A stretch of DNA of 64,000 bases from Plasmodium malariae (taxonomy: Eukaryota > Apicomplexa > Aconoidasida > Haemosporida > Plasmodiidae). Shown one piece after another: positions 47,833 to 60,300 of the stretch; the first letter of the stretch is position 1, and every line of letters starts with the position of its first letter. The DNA lies in assembly GCF_900090045.1 (NCBI RefSeq), contig NC_041788.1:2227501-2291500 (forward strand). The letters are read 5' to 3'. The notes under the pieces were generated by a model. That model was not told the origin of the DNA, did no database searches, and saw only the letters and a list, made by a program, of their open reading frames with translations. The translations under genes were made by a program, and so were the position numbers.

Positions 47833-48388
47833 GCATATTTATGTATGCATATTTATATGGGCATACACGTATAATAACTACGTGTGTTTTTCGGTTTTCC
47901 CATTTTTTAAAAGGCGCTTGAATATTTTTTCCGCCCCTTCTTCAGTTTTACAGAAAAATGGAGAGCGGGTTTGCTATTTAAATACATGTTCATAAAACCT
48001 TGCGTGAACTGTGTACACAAATGTATATACATGTGTATATGTATACATGTCCGCGAATATATATATACATATATATAACGAAATACCAATTTTTTTTTTT
48101 TTCAAACTTCTCGGGATGTTGCAATTTTAAACAAGGAAAAGATGTCCCTCACAAAAGGAAATAAAAAAAGTATAATAAAAGAAATGAAAAAATAAAAGGA
48201 AAAAAAAAAAAGAGAAATGAAAAAATAAAAGGAAAAAAAAAAAAAGAGAAATGAAAAAATAAAAAGCTAAATAAAAAATGATGATATACGAAGTGACGTA
48301 ATATATATAACAAAAAATAAGTCAACCCAGCAGAACATAAAATGTATAGCTATAAAATGTAAAATAGTATATAAAGTAGCAAAAAAGG

Positions 48389-48424
<36 letters not shown>

Positions 48425-49619
48425 TTTTCTTATTTAATCAGTATCTTACAAATTATCATCACCACATACTTTTATTATTATCCTTTTATTTGTCGTTCAG
48501 ATTGAAAATTAATATTCTGTGTTATTTCTTCAAACTTGGAGAGAATTCTTTTTTTTTTTTTTTTTCTCCTTTTTTCAGTTATATGTCATACATAAATATA
48601 TACAAGTATATATTAATATACATACTTATGCATATATATATTATACATACTTGCATATACTTTCATATGCAAACGTGTACTCGTATATACATGCATATAA
48701 TGTATAAGTGATGAATATATTTAACACGTATAAATAAAAAAAAAAGCGTAAAAAATTTTTTATTCGTTCTATGCATTTTTATAGGAATTTTAAACGGTAA
48801 GCAGTATATATATAAATATAAGTAATATAAATAAGTATGTATGTATGTATATAATACGCACGTATGTATATATATATATATATATATAACGGTTTGTCAG
48901 CTTACAAAATAACTGCGTCAAATGCGAGTGAACATTTAATTCCATTCTTTTAAGGACAATTTTATCTGTTCATATTTAACAAAAAGAAGGTTGCAAAAAT
49001 AAATTTTTCGAACGCTTCAAAAAAAAAAAAAAAAAAGAAAAAAGAGCAATTAAAAATTTTTTATTTTTATAATTATATGTATAGGTTAAACCACATAATA
49101 ATAAACAGTAGCATTATATCATATATATTGTTTTATTGTTCCTTTATTAAATAGAACTTTTCCCCTTTGCTTAAATTAAGTTCAAATAAGGTCAAAAAAA
49201 AAAAAAAAAAAAATTTCTATAAATCCAAACTCGTTTCTTCATATGAGCAAGTAATTATTTTAATTTTTTGCGAAAATTTTTTTATTATTGAAAGGAAGTG
49301 AAATTAAGGCATTTCCTTGGAAATTCTGAATTGTACATGTGTTAAGAAATTTTTTTTTAATTCTGAGAAGTGTTCAGAAAAAATAGCTAAAATGCAGAAA
49401 ATTGTGCACTTGTATGTGCACGTATGTATGTGTATATAAAGGTATAACATTCGGAATATATTACATATGTGTGTATTTTTGTCTACGACTGAAATTCCCC
49501 AAGAGTGAGTAAGCGCCAAATAAGGGGTTATATCGCATAAACAAGATACATACACATACACGTATGCCCTCACGCGCAAACGTATCCGTACGAATATATG
49601 AGAATACTCCTAGGTCAAC
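45900..49619. other. Long divergent region upstream of SWI3-like gene and UTP23
   Basis: About 3.7 kb. 46,080-46,790 is less AT-rich than usual and contains degenerate ttagttcgctcgatttgatt copies (about 46660-46775) but no open frame. 46,830-47,110 is poly(A)/poly(T). 47,260-47,770 contains several coding-like fragments that may belong to a small spliced gene (see findings). (AT)n lies at about 47797-47826 and 48867-48888, a repeat aaatgaaaaaataaaagg at about 48183-48267, and a long poly(A) near 48390-48420. Confidence 0.5.
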
Positions 49620-50651
49620 ATGAAAATTGACAAGAAGAAGGAGTTTAAAAAAAAGCTAACCATGTGCATTTCCCTGCTGCAAGTGTCAGATCCCCTAAAA
49701 ATAATTATCGACGAAACTTTCATTAAATTATGCATTGTTCATAAAATTTGCATAAAAGATGAATTAAGTAAATTATTAAATAGGCAGTTACTTCTTATGA
49801 CTACTAAGTGTATATCCCAGTATGCAAAAAAAAGTCTACAAGAAGAAACTGCATATGGATTAAGGAAATTAACACATTATAAATGTAATCACAATGAAGA
49901 GAATATAAAAGACTCTGTTAATAATTTTTTAAAAAAAAAAAAAAATGAAAGCAGTAATATTTTTTCTGTAAATTATTTTGAAAATCAAGTAAATGTTACG
50001 CATAACTTTGACAGTTTGTATAATGTCAAGAGTCAAATTTGCAAGAAGGAGAATAAATCAAATCAGGAAAATAATAATGAAAAGAATGAACAACTTCAGG
50101 AAAAAACCAGTGAGAAAAGAATAGAAAACGGTCAAGTATATAAGGTGAAAAATAATATAGAGAATGTGGACAATACAAAAGGAGGTGGACATAACCAACC
50201 AAATGACTCTAACATATGCGAAGACCATGGGGAGGATAACAAAAGGGGAGAGAGTAATGAACTTTCAGATTCCATGAAATGTATAATCGACCTTGTAAAA
50301 AACAATAATGAAAAGAAATTTTTCCTGGCGACCAACAACTTAGAGCTACGATCCTTTTTGAGGTTAACAAAAAATAAGAAGCAAATGAGATACAGTGAAG
50401 CAAAAGAGAAAAAAAAAAAAAAAAAAAAAAAAAAAGAAATGAAATGAAATGAAATATAATTAGGCAAAAATTAACAAAATAAAACAAAAAAACTATATAT
50501 GGAAATGTAAGCTTAAATGACATTTCAAAGTTACATGTGTAACTGAGTACGTGCAGGAGAGCTCTTGAGTCTGCTGCTTAACCGCAAGCAGCATTTATGT
50601 AATGATTAGAAATAATTATGTTTATGTTTAAAAAATTATTATTATTATTAT

Positions 50652-50685
<34 letters not shown>

Positions 50686-50951
50686 TTTCTCCTATCGTTT
50701 TTCCATTATTTTGCTTTTCCTTTTTTTCATTTATGGATATGTATTTTTATTACCTCTCTTTTTTTCAGGAAGGTTTTCATAGTACCCATCATATATATAA
50801 GCGAGGGGGGAGTAATAAAAATGGAAAGCTTATCTACAAAAAATTTAAATAAAAAAGAAAATGTGGAGTTAAAGAAAATGAAGATGCTTAAGTGGGAACG
50901 CGAGTTAAAAAAGTCTGAACAGAGGAAGAATGGGACGAACATCAGAAAAAG

Positions 50952-50983
<32 letters not shown>

Positions 50984-50985
50984 AA
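49620..50985 (+). CDS. UTP23: rRNA-processing protein UTP23 (PIN-domain family)
   Basis: Two exons, 49620-50362 and 50769-50985, 319 residues; donor tttttgag|gttaac, acceptor ctttttttcag|gaaggt, joining two bases plus one to give LRKVFIVPIIYIS. UTP23 is a nucleolar SSU-processome PIN protein involved in early 18S processing and release of the snR30/U17 snoRNA. Visible: MKIDKKKEFKKKLTMCISLL, DPLKIIIDETFIKLC (PIN strand 1 with acidic residues), LLMTTKCISQYAKK, a Cys/His segment (HYKCNH), a Lys/Asn/Glu-rich insertion (about 105-220), then MKCIIDLVKNNNEKKFFLAT and the spliced strand VPIIYI. The C-terminus ends in a Lys run coded by about 27 As, as in other basic UTP23 tails. FCF1/UTP24 is the nearest alternative but fits less well. 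Intron 50363-50768 holds a strong hairpin. Confidence 0.85.
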
Positions 50986-51970
50986 AGGGGTAAAGAAGGG
51001 GGAGGAATAAAGCGCGAAATAAATGTGCAAGACTTGAAGCGAAAACGGTATGATGGAAGAGTCTAGATAAGGAGGAATTATATATCGAGAATTACGTGCA
51101 TTTATATGTAAATATATACGTGCGTATGAATAGATATGTATACATGTATATTTAAATGTTTGTATGTTTGTGCTTGTTGCTAATAAAATGGACCTGAAAA
51201 ACACTGAACGCGTGTATTTTATTTTATTTATTATTTTTTTTTTTTTTTTTACTTTTCTTCTTTCCTTTGGTAGTTTATAAAAATTTGCAATTTCAATCCA
51301 TCGTACGATTTAATGAATAGCTAATTTGTGTGTAATATTTATTTGCACAGAATACTTTTTATTTTTATTTTAATTAAAAATAATTTATGTTTGTATATTG
51401 TCATAATGTTTTTTTTTTTTTTTTTTTTTTAAAATAAAAAATTGAAATAAACAAAAAAAAGTGTAAATTACAGTTCAACTAGTCGTACGATAACAACTTT
51501 TGGACGTCCGTCAAATAAGTACCACAAAATTCATACGTATATATGTAAACATGCATGAGTATAAACATGCATATATATGTATATACATTTGCTTATATCA
51601 CACTCAAGTTTTAAAAGTTCTTGCCATCTCAGTCACCACTACAGCTGTTCAGCACGCAGAGTAGGAGAGTGAAGATACAGCAGATGTCAATACGTAGAAT
51701 CGAAATGGATAACTAAAACAAAACTTTAAAAAATAAGCAAACACGAATAAGATGGACACAAAAAAGAGGGGAAGAGGAAAGTAACTAAAAAGGTTTGTCC
51801 CTCTAGTCATTTTGTTTGTCAATCTGTCTTTTTTTTTTTTTATCGTTATTCTTCCTCTTCCTCTTCTTCTACTTCTTCTTCCTCTTCTTCTACTTCTACT
51901 TCTTCCTCCTCTTCCTCCTCATCCGTCTGTTCCTATTTTCCCGCTTTCACGGAGAACTTATTTACAAAAT
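50986..51970. other. Convergent intergenic region (UTP23 / FYV7-like)
   Basis: No gene seen. It has poly(T) runs near 51234-51250 and 51410-51430 and a CTT/CTC pyrimidine tract at about 51849-51921, immediately beyond the FYV7-like stop. Confidence 0.6.
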
Positions 51971-52588
51971 TTAAATTTTTTTCAGCAAGTGGCTGATAAT
52001 ATTTTTCATTACCGGTTGACCCCTGCTTGTTTTTTGGTTCAGTTTTATAAACTTTTGAAATCTCATTAATTTTTTTTGTGTTCGTTCTTTTTCACTTTTC
52101 AAAATAGCAGCTTCTTTCTCTTTTACAGATAATTCTTTTTCTTTCTTTTTCATTTCAGTAATGTTAAGTTCCTTAATATATGCAGATTTTTTCTTTGTTT
52201 TTTGTTTCATGTTATGTTTCTGTTGTCCAAGTAGGATAATTTCCTTATTGTTATATGCCCATTCTGTTTTTTTGTTACCACTGCCATATGATCTTGTTTT
52301 ATTTTGGCTCTCTGCTATTTGTTCCTCCAGCAACTCATGAGGTTCTTCCATTTCCTTTTCCTTTTGTTCCTCTTTTACCTTTTCCTGTTTGTGTTCTACC
52401 GCACTAGGTGTAAAGAAAAAGTTTTTAATCGGGTCGCTATTAACCAATTCCGTTTTAGTCTCATTTGGTTGTATCTTCTTTTTATATTTACGCAGAAACT
52501 TCTGGTCATTGTAATATTTTCTTTTTTTCCTTAGGTAGTTTTTGTTCTTCGTGTACCTTTTACTTTGGAATAAAATTTTCTTCTTCAT
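51971..52588 (-). CDS. rRNA-processing protein, FYV7/CCDC59 family
   Basis: Single minus-strand exon, 205 residues. FYV7 (yeast) and CCDC59/TAP26 (human) are small basic nucleolar proteins needed for 18S rRNA maturation. The N-terminus is strongly basic (YLRKKRKYYNDQKFLRKYKK, about 18-37). The middle is charged coiled coil (EKVKEEQKEKEMEEPHELLE; EMKKKEKELSVKEKEAAIL). The C-terminus carries the family signature: RFQKFIKLNQKTSRGQPVMK followed by a short Leu-rich helix ending LLKKI, matching the FxKLxxKTxxGQPxM...LL.KI pattern I know for the family. The match rests mainly on that motif plus basic composition and length. The neighbours UTP23 and NEP1 act in the same pathway. Confidence 0.75.
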   Translation of the reverse strand: MKKKILFQSKRYTKNKNYLRKKRKYYNDQKFLRKYKKKIQPNETKTELVNSDPIKNFFFTPSAVEHKQEKVKEEQKEKEMEEPHELLEEQIAESQNKTRSYGSGNKKTEWAYNNKEIILLGQQKHNMKQKTKKKSAYIKELNITEMKKKEKELSVKEKEAAILKSEKERTQKKLMRFQKFIKLNQKTSRGQPVMKNIISHLLKKI

Positions 52589-53709
52589 ATTGATGGGAGA
52601 ATTATATGTGCAATAATATGTGCAATAGTAAGTGCAATAGTAAGTGCAATAGTTAGTGCTATATTGGGGTCAAACACGAGAATAAAAAAAAAAAAAAAAA
52701 AAAAAAAAGCAGAAACGGGAAGAAAAAGAAGAAAAAACTGTTTTACACGTGAAGTCACAATATATCATATTTTGTTAGTAGATATTAGATTGTTGCTTCC
52801 GAAATTGTGTTTCATCCATCATTTGTTGGTAAAAAATTCTTCATTATTCCTTTCACATTTGTAGAGTAAAATTATCTTCATTGTCCTTTTCCCAAGCTTA
52901 CATTGTAAAGAATATATAAATACATATATATATATACATATATATATATATACATATATTTCAGGAGCAAAAATTCATGTATTATACATGTACGTATGTT
53001 TATATGAATGAATAATGTGCGCGCGTTGTTATATATTACATTGAATATGTGATATACGATGCCGAAAAAAGGTTTTTCCCATTTTTGAATTATTTTCGCA
53101 AAGTTACAAAACGAGTAGGGATAAATATGCAACGCTTGAATATAATGCCTGGTATACTTCCAAGTAGTAGGAACAAGCATTAAAGCGAATACTTATGAAT
53201 ATTCCTACATTTATTACGTAAACAGGTATGTTTTATAAACATTTTTTTATTTTTTTATTTTTCACATGATAAAAGTACTTTTATTTTTTACTACATGTTC
53301 GGAAAAGATTTTCAGTAACTAGTTGTGTCGGGCTTACATTTTTTTTAAACGAAATAATTGCGCAACGCAGAATTCTTTTTTGCTTTTTCGGATTTTTCTG
53401 ATTTTTCTTATTTTATTTTTCTGCTTTTTTTTTTTTTTTTTATATTTTATATGTTTTATTTTCTCAATTTTTTCCGTTTTTTTTTTTTTTTTTCCTTTTT
53501 TTTTTTTTTTTTTTTTTTTTCTTTTCTTATACATATGATGAAATATAGCGCAGCAAATATGCCTTAAACATTATTGCATTATTACTGCTTGTATCATCAT
53601 TTTTGATGAGTAGGAAAAAAAGAAAAAAAAAAAAGATATACATATATATTTATGTACACATAGAATAAAATATATACAAAAAATTTATGCAAAAAAATCT
53701 CTCTATAGA
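52589..53709. other. Divergent promoter region, FYV7-like / NEP1
   Basis: About 1.1 kb between two divergent starts. It has a cagtaagtgcaata-type repeat (about 52608-52655), a poly(A) run near 52684-52707, short AT tracts (52922-52960), and poly(T) runs (53425-53520). No supported gene. Confidence 0.6.
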
Positions 53710-55817
53710 ATGGTAGAGAGGAAAAAGGAGCAGTGTTTAAAAAAGGGGAAATGCGTTAAAGTGAAAACGAAGGGGGCTAAAAATGACGAGGTAAAAAGGA
53801 TTCGGAAGAATACTAATAATTTAAATGAACAGAAAGGGAACGAAGGGAAAGAGCATACAACAGTAGCGACTTATGGCACGGATATATCTCTGAAGCGGAA
53901 GAGGAACACGCGCACGTTTGATACAAATTGCAGCCGAAATAGGAACAAAAACTGCAGTCGTTATAACAGCAGTTATAGCAATCGCTCTACGATCTTTAAA
54001 GGAAGGGATGCAAAAATACATTTTACAAAAAATAGCAGCGAAAAAATAGGAGTACCTTGCAGAGTAGATAACAATAACAACTATGTTCAACTGGCAGATA
54101 GAGGTTATACAGCGAACGGCTGCACTAGGTACAGTGGTGATTTAAATGATGATGTTGATATTTACTCAGACTACGATGCTGTTGACCGTGGGAACGATTT
54201 TTATATCTACAACAATAACAGTTCCGCGTCGAGCGAAAACGAAAATTTAGGTACTCCTGATGATGCCCTTCTTGATACCCTAGATGATACCCTTGTTGAC
54301 GACCCAGATGATACCCCTGTTGACGACCCAGATGAAAATTTGAAGGGGAAAGAAAATAATAATGTCAAGTATGGCGGAGAGTACATAAGTTATGATGAGT
54401 ACATAAATGTAATGAAAAATTGTAAACAGGATAATGATGTTAACATAAAAAGAGAAGATGTGAAGGAGGATTTAAATAATGATGAAGGAAAAAAGATGTA
54501 TAAAATTTTTTTATTATTTTCCCCCTTAGGTGTAACAAGCATAAATAACAAAAGTTATATAATCAACGCAGATGATCATATGTCTTTGTTTGAAAAAAAA
54601 TTAAAGAGTGTGGAAAGGTTAATAGAAATTACAAAAAATAATAAAGAAAAGAAAAATTTAGAAAAAAAAATGGAAATGATAAAAAATAAACAAGATAATT
54701 TAAGACTTGATATTTTATTCTTTACACTTTTAAGCTTAAGAGATAGTGTTATAAATAAAAAAAAAAAATTACAAATTTATATTCATACAATTAGGGGATT
54801 ATTAATTTATGTATCTCCTTCATTTCGTGTGCCAAGAAATTTCATGGTCTTTAAAAAAATTATGTTACAGCTTTTGAAAAATAGAGTAGTAACAGATAAT
54901 GATAAGAAGCCCTTAATGAGTATTACCCACCGCCCGATCAACTACTATGTGGGGTCTTCAGTGTAAAAAAAAAAAATAATAAAATAAAAAAAAAATAAAA
55001 ACAAATATAAATATACACCATGGACGACAGTGTGGACGTTTTATGTTGTAGTGACCTTGAATATGAGTTAACTCGCGCGTTTGTACAAGCGTGCGCATGT
55101 ATCTGTACCCATATATACGTCTATTAAAGTATCTATTTGTCTATGTGTGTGTGTCTGTGTAGTCTCTTTGCGGATGTGAATGGAGTTACTGCTTAGTACA
55201 GCGGTCGTTTAAGTCTTTTGAACGAAAAAATTGAGAAAATTACTTTGATAATTTTTTGTCAATTTTTTGACGTTTTTTTTGCCTTATTCATTTGTGTTAC
55301 CCTTCTCAATGTATATCCGTTTCGGTTTCCCTTCCCCTTAAACTTATATTTATTTTACTATTATTTTATTTTATTATTTTATTATTTTATTATATTATTT
55401 TATTATTTTATTATTTTATTATATTATTTTATTATTTTATTATTTTATTATTATATTATTATATTATTATATTATTTTATTATTTTATTATATTATTATA
55501 TTATTATATTATTTTATTTTTTTATTTTATTATTTTATTATTTTATTATTTTATTTTATTACTTTTTTAGCTGTGTGGGGATATCAAATAAGGGCTTTCC
55601 AACAGATATTAAAAAGTTTTCAGAGAAGATCATAGAAACAAATAATGATTATTCCTTTTTTTTGTCCTTATCGAACATGCATGACTTAAGTTATTTCATT
55701 GAAATGATGAAGAAAAAAGAGAGTGAGAATTTTTCTTTAGACTATTTTGTTCGATTGTCTGATTTGAAATTGTCAGCTATTACGATTTGCTCAAAATTAA
55801 CTCACTTTTTAAATTAA
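53710..55817 (+). CDS. EMG1: NEP1/EMG1, 18S rRNA pseudouridine N1-methyltransferase
   Basis: Two exons, 53710-54962 and 55571-55817, 499 residues; the junction (tcagt|gtaaaa, ttttttag|ctgtgt) is in phase and reads YYVGSSVCVGIS. NEP1 is a SPOUT-class enzyme that N1-methylates a hypermodified pseudouridine of 18S rRNA and helps assemble the small subunit. The catalytic domain occupies about 260-499: MYKIFLLFSPLG, SYIINADDH, NLRLDILFFTLLSLRDSVI, LQIYIHTIRGLLIYVSPS, FRVPRNFMVFKKIMLQLL, then in exon 2 FFLSLSNMHD and LDYFVRLSDLKLSAITIC where other NEP1 proteins have the cofactor-binding loop and final helix. The first 255 residues are a basic/acidic low-complexity extension absent from the roughly 250-residue yeast and human proteins. 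Intron 54963-55570 contains a TTATTA-rich repeat. Confidence 0.92.
55345..55562. repeat. ATTTT/ATATT pentanucleotide-like repeat in NEP1 intron
   Basis: Runs of ttattttattattttatta and tattatattattatatta fill the 3' third of the NEP1 intron, up to the acceptor at 55569-55570. Frames across it read Phe/Tyr/Ile/Leu and merge with exon 2, so the hydrophobic upstream part of that frame is intronic. Confidence 0.88.
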
Positions 55818-56736
55818 CAATTAAAAAGGATTTCAAAAAGATTGATTTTCACACTGAGTTCTAGTAATACACGAGATGTAATTGACAATGGAGGGAGTAC
55901 ACTGCCCTAGTAACATTAACAAAAAGACGTGAAACGACGAAAAATTACAAAACGGAAAAAGGTGGACTAAAGTTTGGGAAAATGACAAAATGTACAAAGG
56001 TAGAGCTCCAAAGATGGTCTTTTATATAAATGAGATACGGAAAAAACGAAAGACAAAAAAATTAAAAAAATAAAATCAAATCAGGAGATGAACAGATGAA
56101 CAGATGAACAGATGAGCAGATGAACAGATGAACAGATGAGCAGATGAGCAGATGAGCAGATGAGCAGATGAGCAGATGAATAAATGAACAGATAAGCAGA
56201 TGAACGGATAAGCAGATGAACAGATGAACAGATGAGCAGATGAATAAATGAACAGATAAGCAGATGAACGGATAAGCAGATGAACGGATAAACAGATAAT
56301 CAGATACTGCGATAAAAATATCTAATTAACAAACGAACAACAAATAAAACGGAAAAAAAAAAAAAAAAAAAACATAGTCTCTTAAGCTGTGACGATTAAC
56401 AGTTTTCATAAAATACTTTTTTTTTTGTTTATGTTTTTTTTATGTACTTTTATGTATTTTTTTTTGCTTTTTTATGCCCTTACACGTATATATTAATGGT
56501 AAACACTGCCTATCAATTTTTTTTTCTTTTTTTCATAATTACACATTGTTTTACTTGTCTACTCCTGTTCATTATTTATAATTTTTTTTTACTTCATCAA
56601 ATGTGGTTACGTGTTTGGTAATATTAACTAAAGCAAAATAAAAACAAAAAAAAAAAAGGAAAAGATAAAATAAAATATGTGTTCAAAATTTGACTAGAAA
56701 TATAAAATATATATAAAATGATACAAATGTTCCTTT
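55818..56736. other. Convergent intergenic region (NEP1 / RTF1)
   Basis: No gene seen. It contains a cagatgaacagatgag repeat array (about 56084-56305), a poly(A) run near 56352-56371 and poly(T) stretches. Confidence 0.6.
56084..56305. repeat. Minisatellite, 8 bp unit (cagatgaa/cagatgag)
   Basis: About 27 copies of an 8-bp unit (cagatgaa, cagatgag, cggataag, aaatgaac variants). A 50-60 base segment appears duplicated within the array as higher-order structure (aataaatgaacagataagc at about 56179 and 56243). Confidence 0.9.
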
Positions 56737-57347
56737 TCAATTACCTCCGAAAAGGTCATGTTCATCCTCTCTCTTATTTATATTTATATTTTCATCAAAA
56801 TAAACCTAAAAAAAAAAAAAAAAATTAATACACTTTAAATTGGAAGGAATAATCAGGAAACATGTACGTTCATACAAAGCTAATTTTAAAAATGATGTTC
56901 AGAATTTTCTGAACATTCATAAAAATTCGGGGAAGGGAACATATGTTCAGGTCATTATTATATGTACATATATATACGGCACTTATATGCGTGTGCCCGT
57001 ACATATACATATTCACGTAAATGTATATGGATGCAAATGTATCTGCATGTATAAATATAGTTGGGCGAATACGATTGCAGAAGAACTATCTCGCTTTTTG
57101 CTCCTTCTGAATTTCTCACCTGACTACTTTGAATTCCTCCAAGAAGAAAATGATGCACAATTTTGTTGTGAACGTCAATAGGTAATTCAACAAACTTACT
57201 AGTTATAAAATTGTTAAAATTCCTTTTCTCTTCACTTATGTAATTTATCAAATTTGCTACGCTCTTTTCTTCTATTCCTGTATGTTCGCAGTTCAAAAAA
57301 AAAAAAAAAAAAAAAAAAACATGAACACTATGTATGTTGATGTGTGC

Positions 57348-57384
<37 letters not shown>

Positions 57385-60300
57385 CATATATGTACATATG
57401 CACGAAAACACACATGTAGAGACGAAGATCTTCATTCGTTCACTAGATAAGAGCATCACGTAACTTCATTGCGCTTATGTGTTATGCACTTGTCAGCTAC
57501 TTCTTATTCCGATCTCTGTTTTTATTTCGCGTATGTATGCACACATATAAATATATACAAATGTATGCACTCACATGTACACACATAAAAATATACAACC
57601 ATAAACGCCCATGTGTGAGCATATGCGTACCCAGAAATTTGTTCACAAATTTGTCAGGAAATTCGTCCGTTAGTGATGAGTTCACATAAGCCTTTATCGA
57701 TTTTTCCTTCAATACATTTTTTTCTTTTTCTTGTGCAAAATATTCCCGACTTTTTGCTGATAAGATATTAGCTAGCCAAAGAAAAAAAAAAAAAGAAATT
57801 CACACACGTATATTTATAATTACGTATAAATATGTTTAAAAATACATACATACATGCATACGTAAATATTTATAAATACATACATATATACATATTTATA
57901 AATACATACATATATACATATTTATAAATACATACATATATACATATTTATAAATACATACATATATACATATTTATAAATACATATATTTACATTTTCA
58001 AATACGCATATATATACATATAAGAATTGCTCATAAGTAGGAACGAATAACAAAATGTGTTCGCGCACAACATATAAGTGAAAGCACGCGATGGCAAAAA
58101 AAAATACTTCTCGCTTTTTCCAGTTGCTCCCGCAGGATGTCCTTCTTCTTCGTTAATAACTCAATTTGATGATTCAATTTGGACAAATTTCCGGTATTAT
58201 CATGGGGATGTATTCTTTTTTTTGCATAAGTTAATGTGTCTATTTCGTGTAAAATAGAACAGATTTCTCTCTGCACAGTTATACGAGATATGGGTAAGGT
58301 ATCAATATTTTTATTATTTGTGAAAATTTCATGAAAGCTTTTTTTTTTTTTCATTTCTACTAAGTCTTGTATTTGTTTCTCTGTATAATGAAAATTTTTC
58401 AAATCTTCAATTTTTTCTTTCAAAAAAAGATGGAAATTTTTTAAAATTTCCAAATCTATGGAAAATAATTTTATAAAATTATATTCATCAACTGTAAATT
58501 TCTGATCAGATATGTTGTTAAGGTCACATATGTATGTTGTATAACTTTTTTCTGTACTTAACTCATTGATAGACACCTTTTTATTTTGATTCATTAATTT
58601 TTTCATTTTCTTAAAAAAATGGAAATCTGCCAAATTTTCTAAATGCGCTATTTCAAATTTTATATTCGTATATCTATCAACGCAAAAATAATTTTTTTCA
58701 CTTTTAATAACATTTGTTATAAAGAAAAAATTTTTTTTTTTATTCAATGAATTGTCTTTACTCATTTCTTGATGATTTGTATTATTTTTATAATTATGAT
58801 AATTTTTTAAAACGTGTGTAACTTCTGTCAGTGCAAACATATCAACTATTTTTATCATATGCCCTATTACATAATAAGCAAAATTAATATGTTCACTCAT
58901 ATCAAGTAGAAAGGTTTTTTTTAATTGAAAATACGTTATAATTTCATAACTCATATATTTATAAATATCTAATTTAATTTTTTTTTCTTCTTTGTATATA
59001 TGTATTAATCGTTCAGGTGTTTCTAGTTCTTTTGAAAATATATCACTCTTTCCTATATTGTTTATAATATCATTTGAATTCTCATATACTTTTTTGTTCT
59101 GATCATTTGAAACTATGCGATGAACACTTCTTTCACGATTTTTTATTATTTCATCATCCTTATGAACACCATGGCCATCGTCATCTTTGCCATAGTCGAC
59201 CGTCTTAACAATACCTGAACTTTTTCTGTTCTCAACTGATTCTCTTCTTTGTACATGTTTCTTCCTTTTAGTTAAATCTTCTCCATTGTCACTGAAAAGA
59301 AACTTAGTGCGTTTTTTGTCATTTTTTACACTCTTTTCATTTTTATCATATTTTTCATCTTTCCATTTATTCTTGCTTTTACTCTCCTCTAACATATGGT
59401 CATTTCTGCTTGTTTCTAAAGAATATTTTTTTTTATCATAAGAAGATATTGTATTATCTACATAATAATTATTATTAATTTTCGTACTTTTATTTTCATC
59501 TATAACTGAATCTTTTGTCATTTTTTTCTTTTTTTTATTTTTCTCTTGGTGATAAGAAATGTCTGAACGCGATTCAGACGAATATTCATATGTGTAATTA
59601 CTGTCGGCTTTGTTTCCCTCCTCTGTATGTATATCTTTTTTATTAGTTATATATTCATGCATATTTTTATCATATTTTTCACCATCCTTTACTAGCTTTA
59701 CTATTTTTTTCCCCTCTTCATCTTGAGGAAATAAGGGAGGGACCATACTTTTTCTTAAGTTGCTTCCCCCAATATTGTTCTCGTCCTCTTCCTCGTCATT
59801 CTTACTGCCCTTACTAGCCCTACTGCTCTTAGTTGCTTTCGTTACTGCTGTAGTTGCAGTTGTACCTGCAGCTGTATCTGTAATTGTTCTGTTTTGTTTT
59901 TTACTAGCATCTACCGCTTTTATATTTGCTGCGTCTGCTTCCTCCGCTTTGTCTATGGCTGCAGTAATTTTTTTTTTATTTTTCAAATGTAATGCTTTGT
60001 TATTTGCAGTCCCCTTTCTATTTAAGGCAGTACCATTGTTATTATTGGTACTATTGTTATTATTGGTACTATTGTTATTATTGGTACTATTGTTATTATT
60101 GGTACTATTGTTATTATTGGTACTATTGTTATTATTGTTATCATTGTTATTGTTGTCATTATGCTCATTATTGTTATTACGGTCATCATTGGCATTACTA
60201 AAAGCCTCCTCTGCATTGGCATCAATACTTATATTTTTTAGTAAAATTCGCCTATGTTTTTTTATCATATATTCTTCATGCCTCTTTGCTAATATTAGCT

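Noticed and set aside
50683..50768. Upstream extension of UTP23 exon 2
   Set aside because: It lies before the ctttttttcag acceptor and translates poly(T); family alignment requires the splice.
51812..52069. Pro/Leu-rich plus-strand frame
   Set aside because: Translation of the CTT/CTC tract and antisense of the FYV7-like C-terminus.
55218..55570. Hydrophobic N-terminal extension on NEP1 exon 2
   Set aside because: The sequence is intronic TTATTA repeat; exon 2 starts at 55571 in phase with exon 1.
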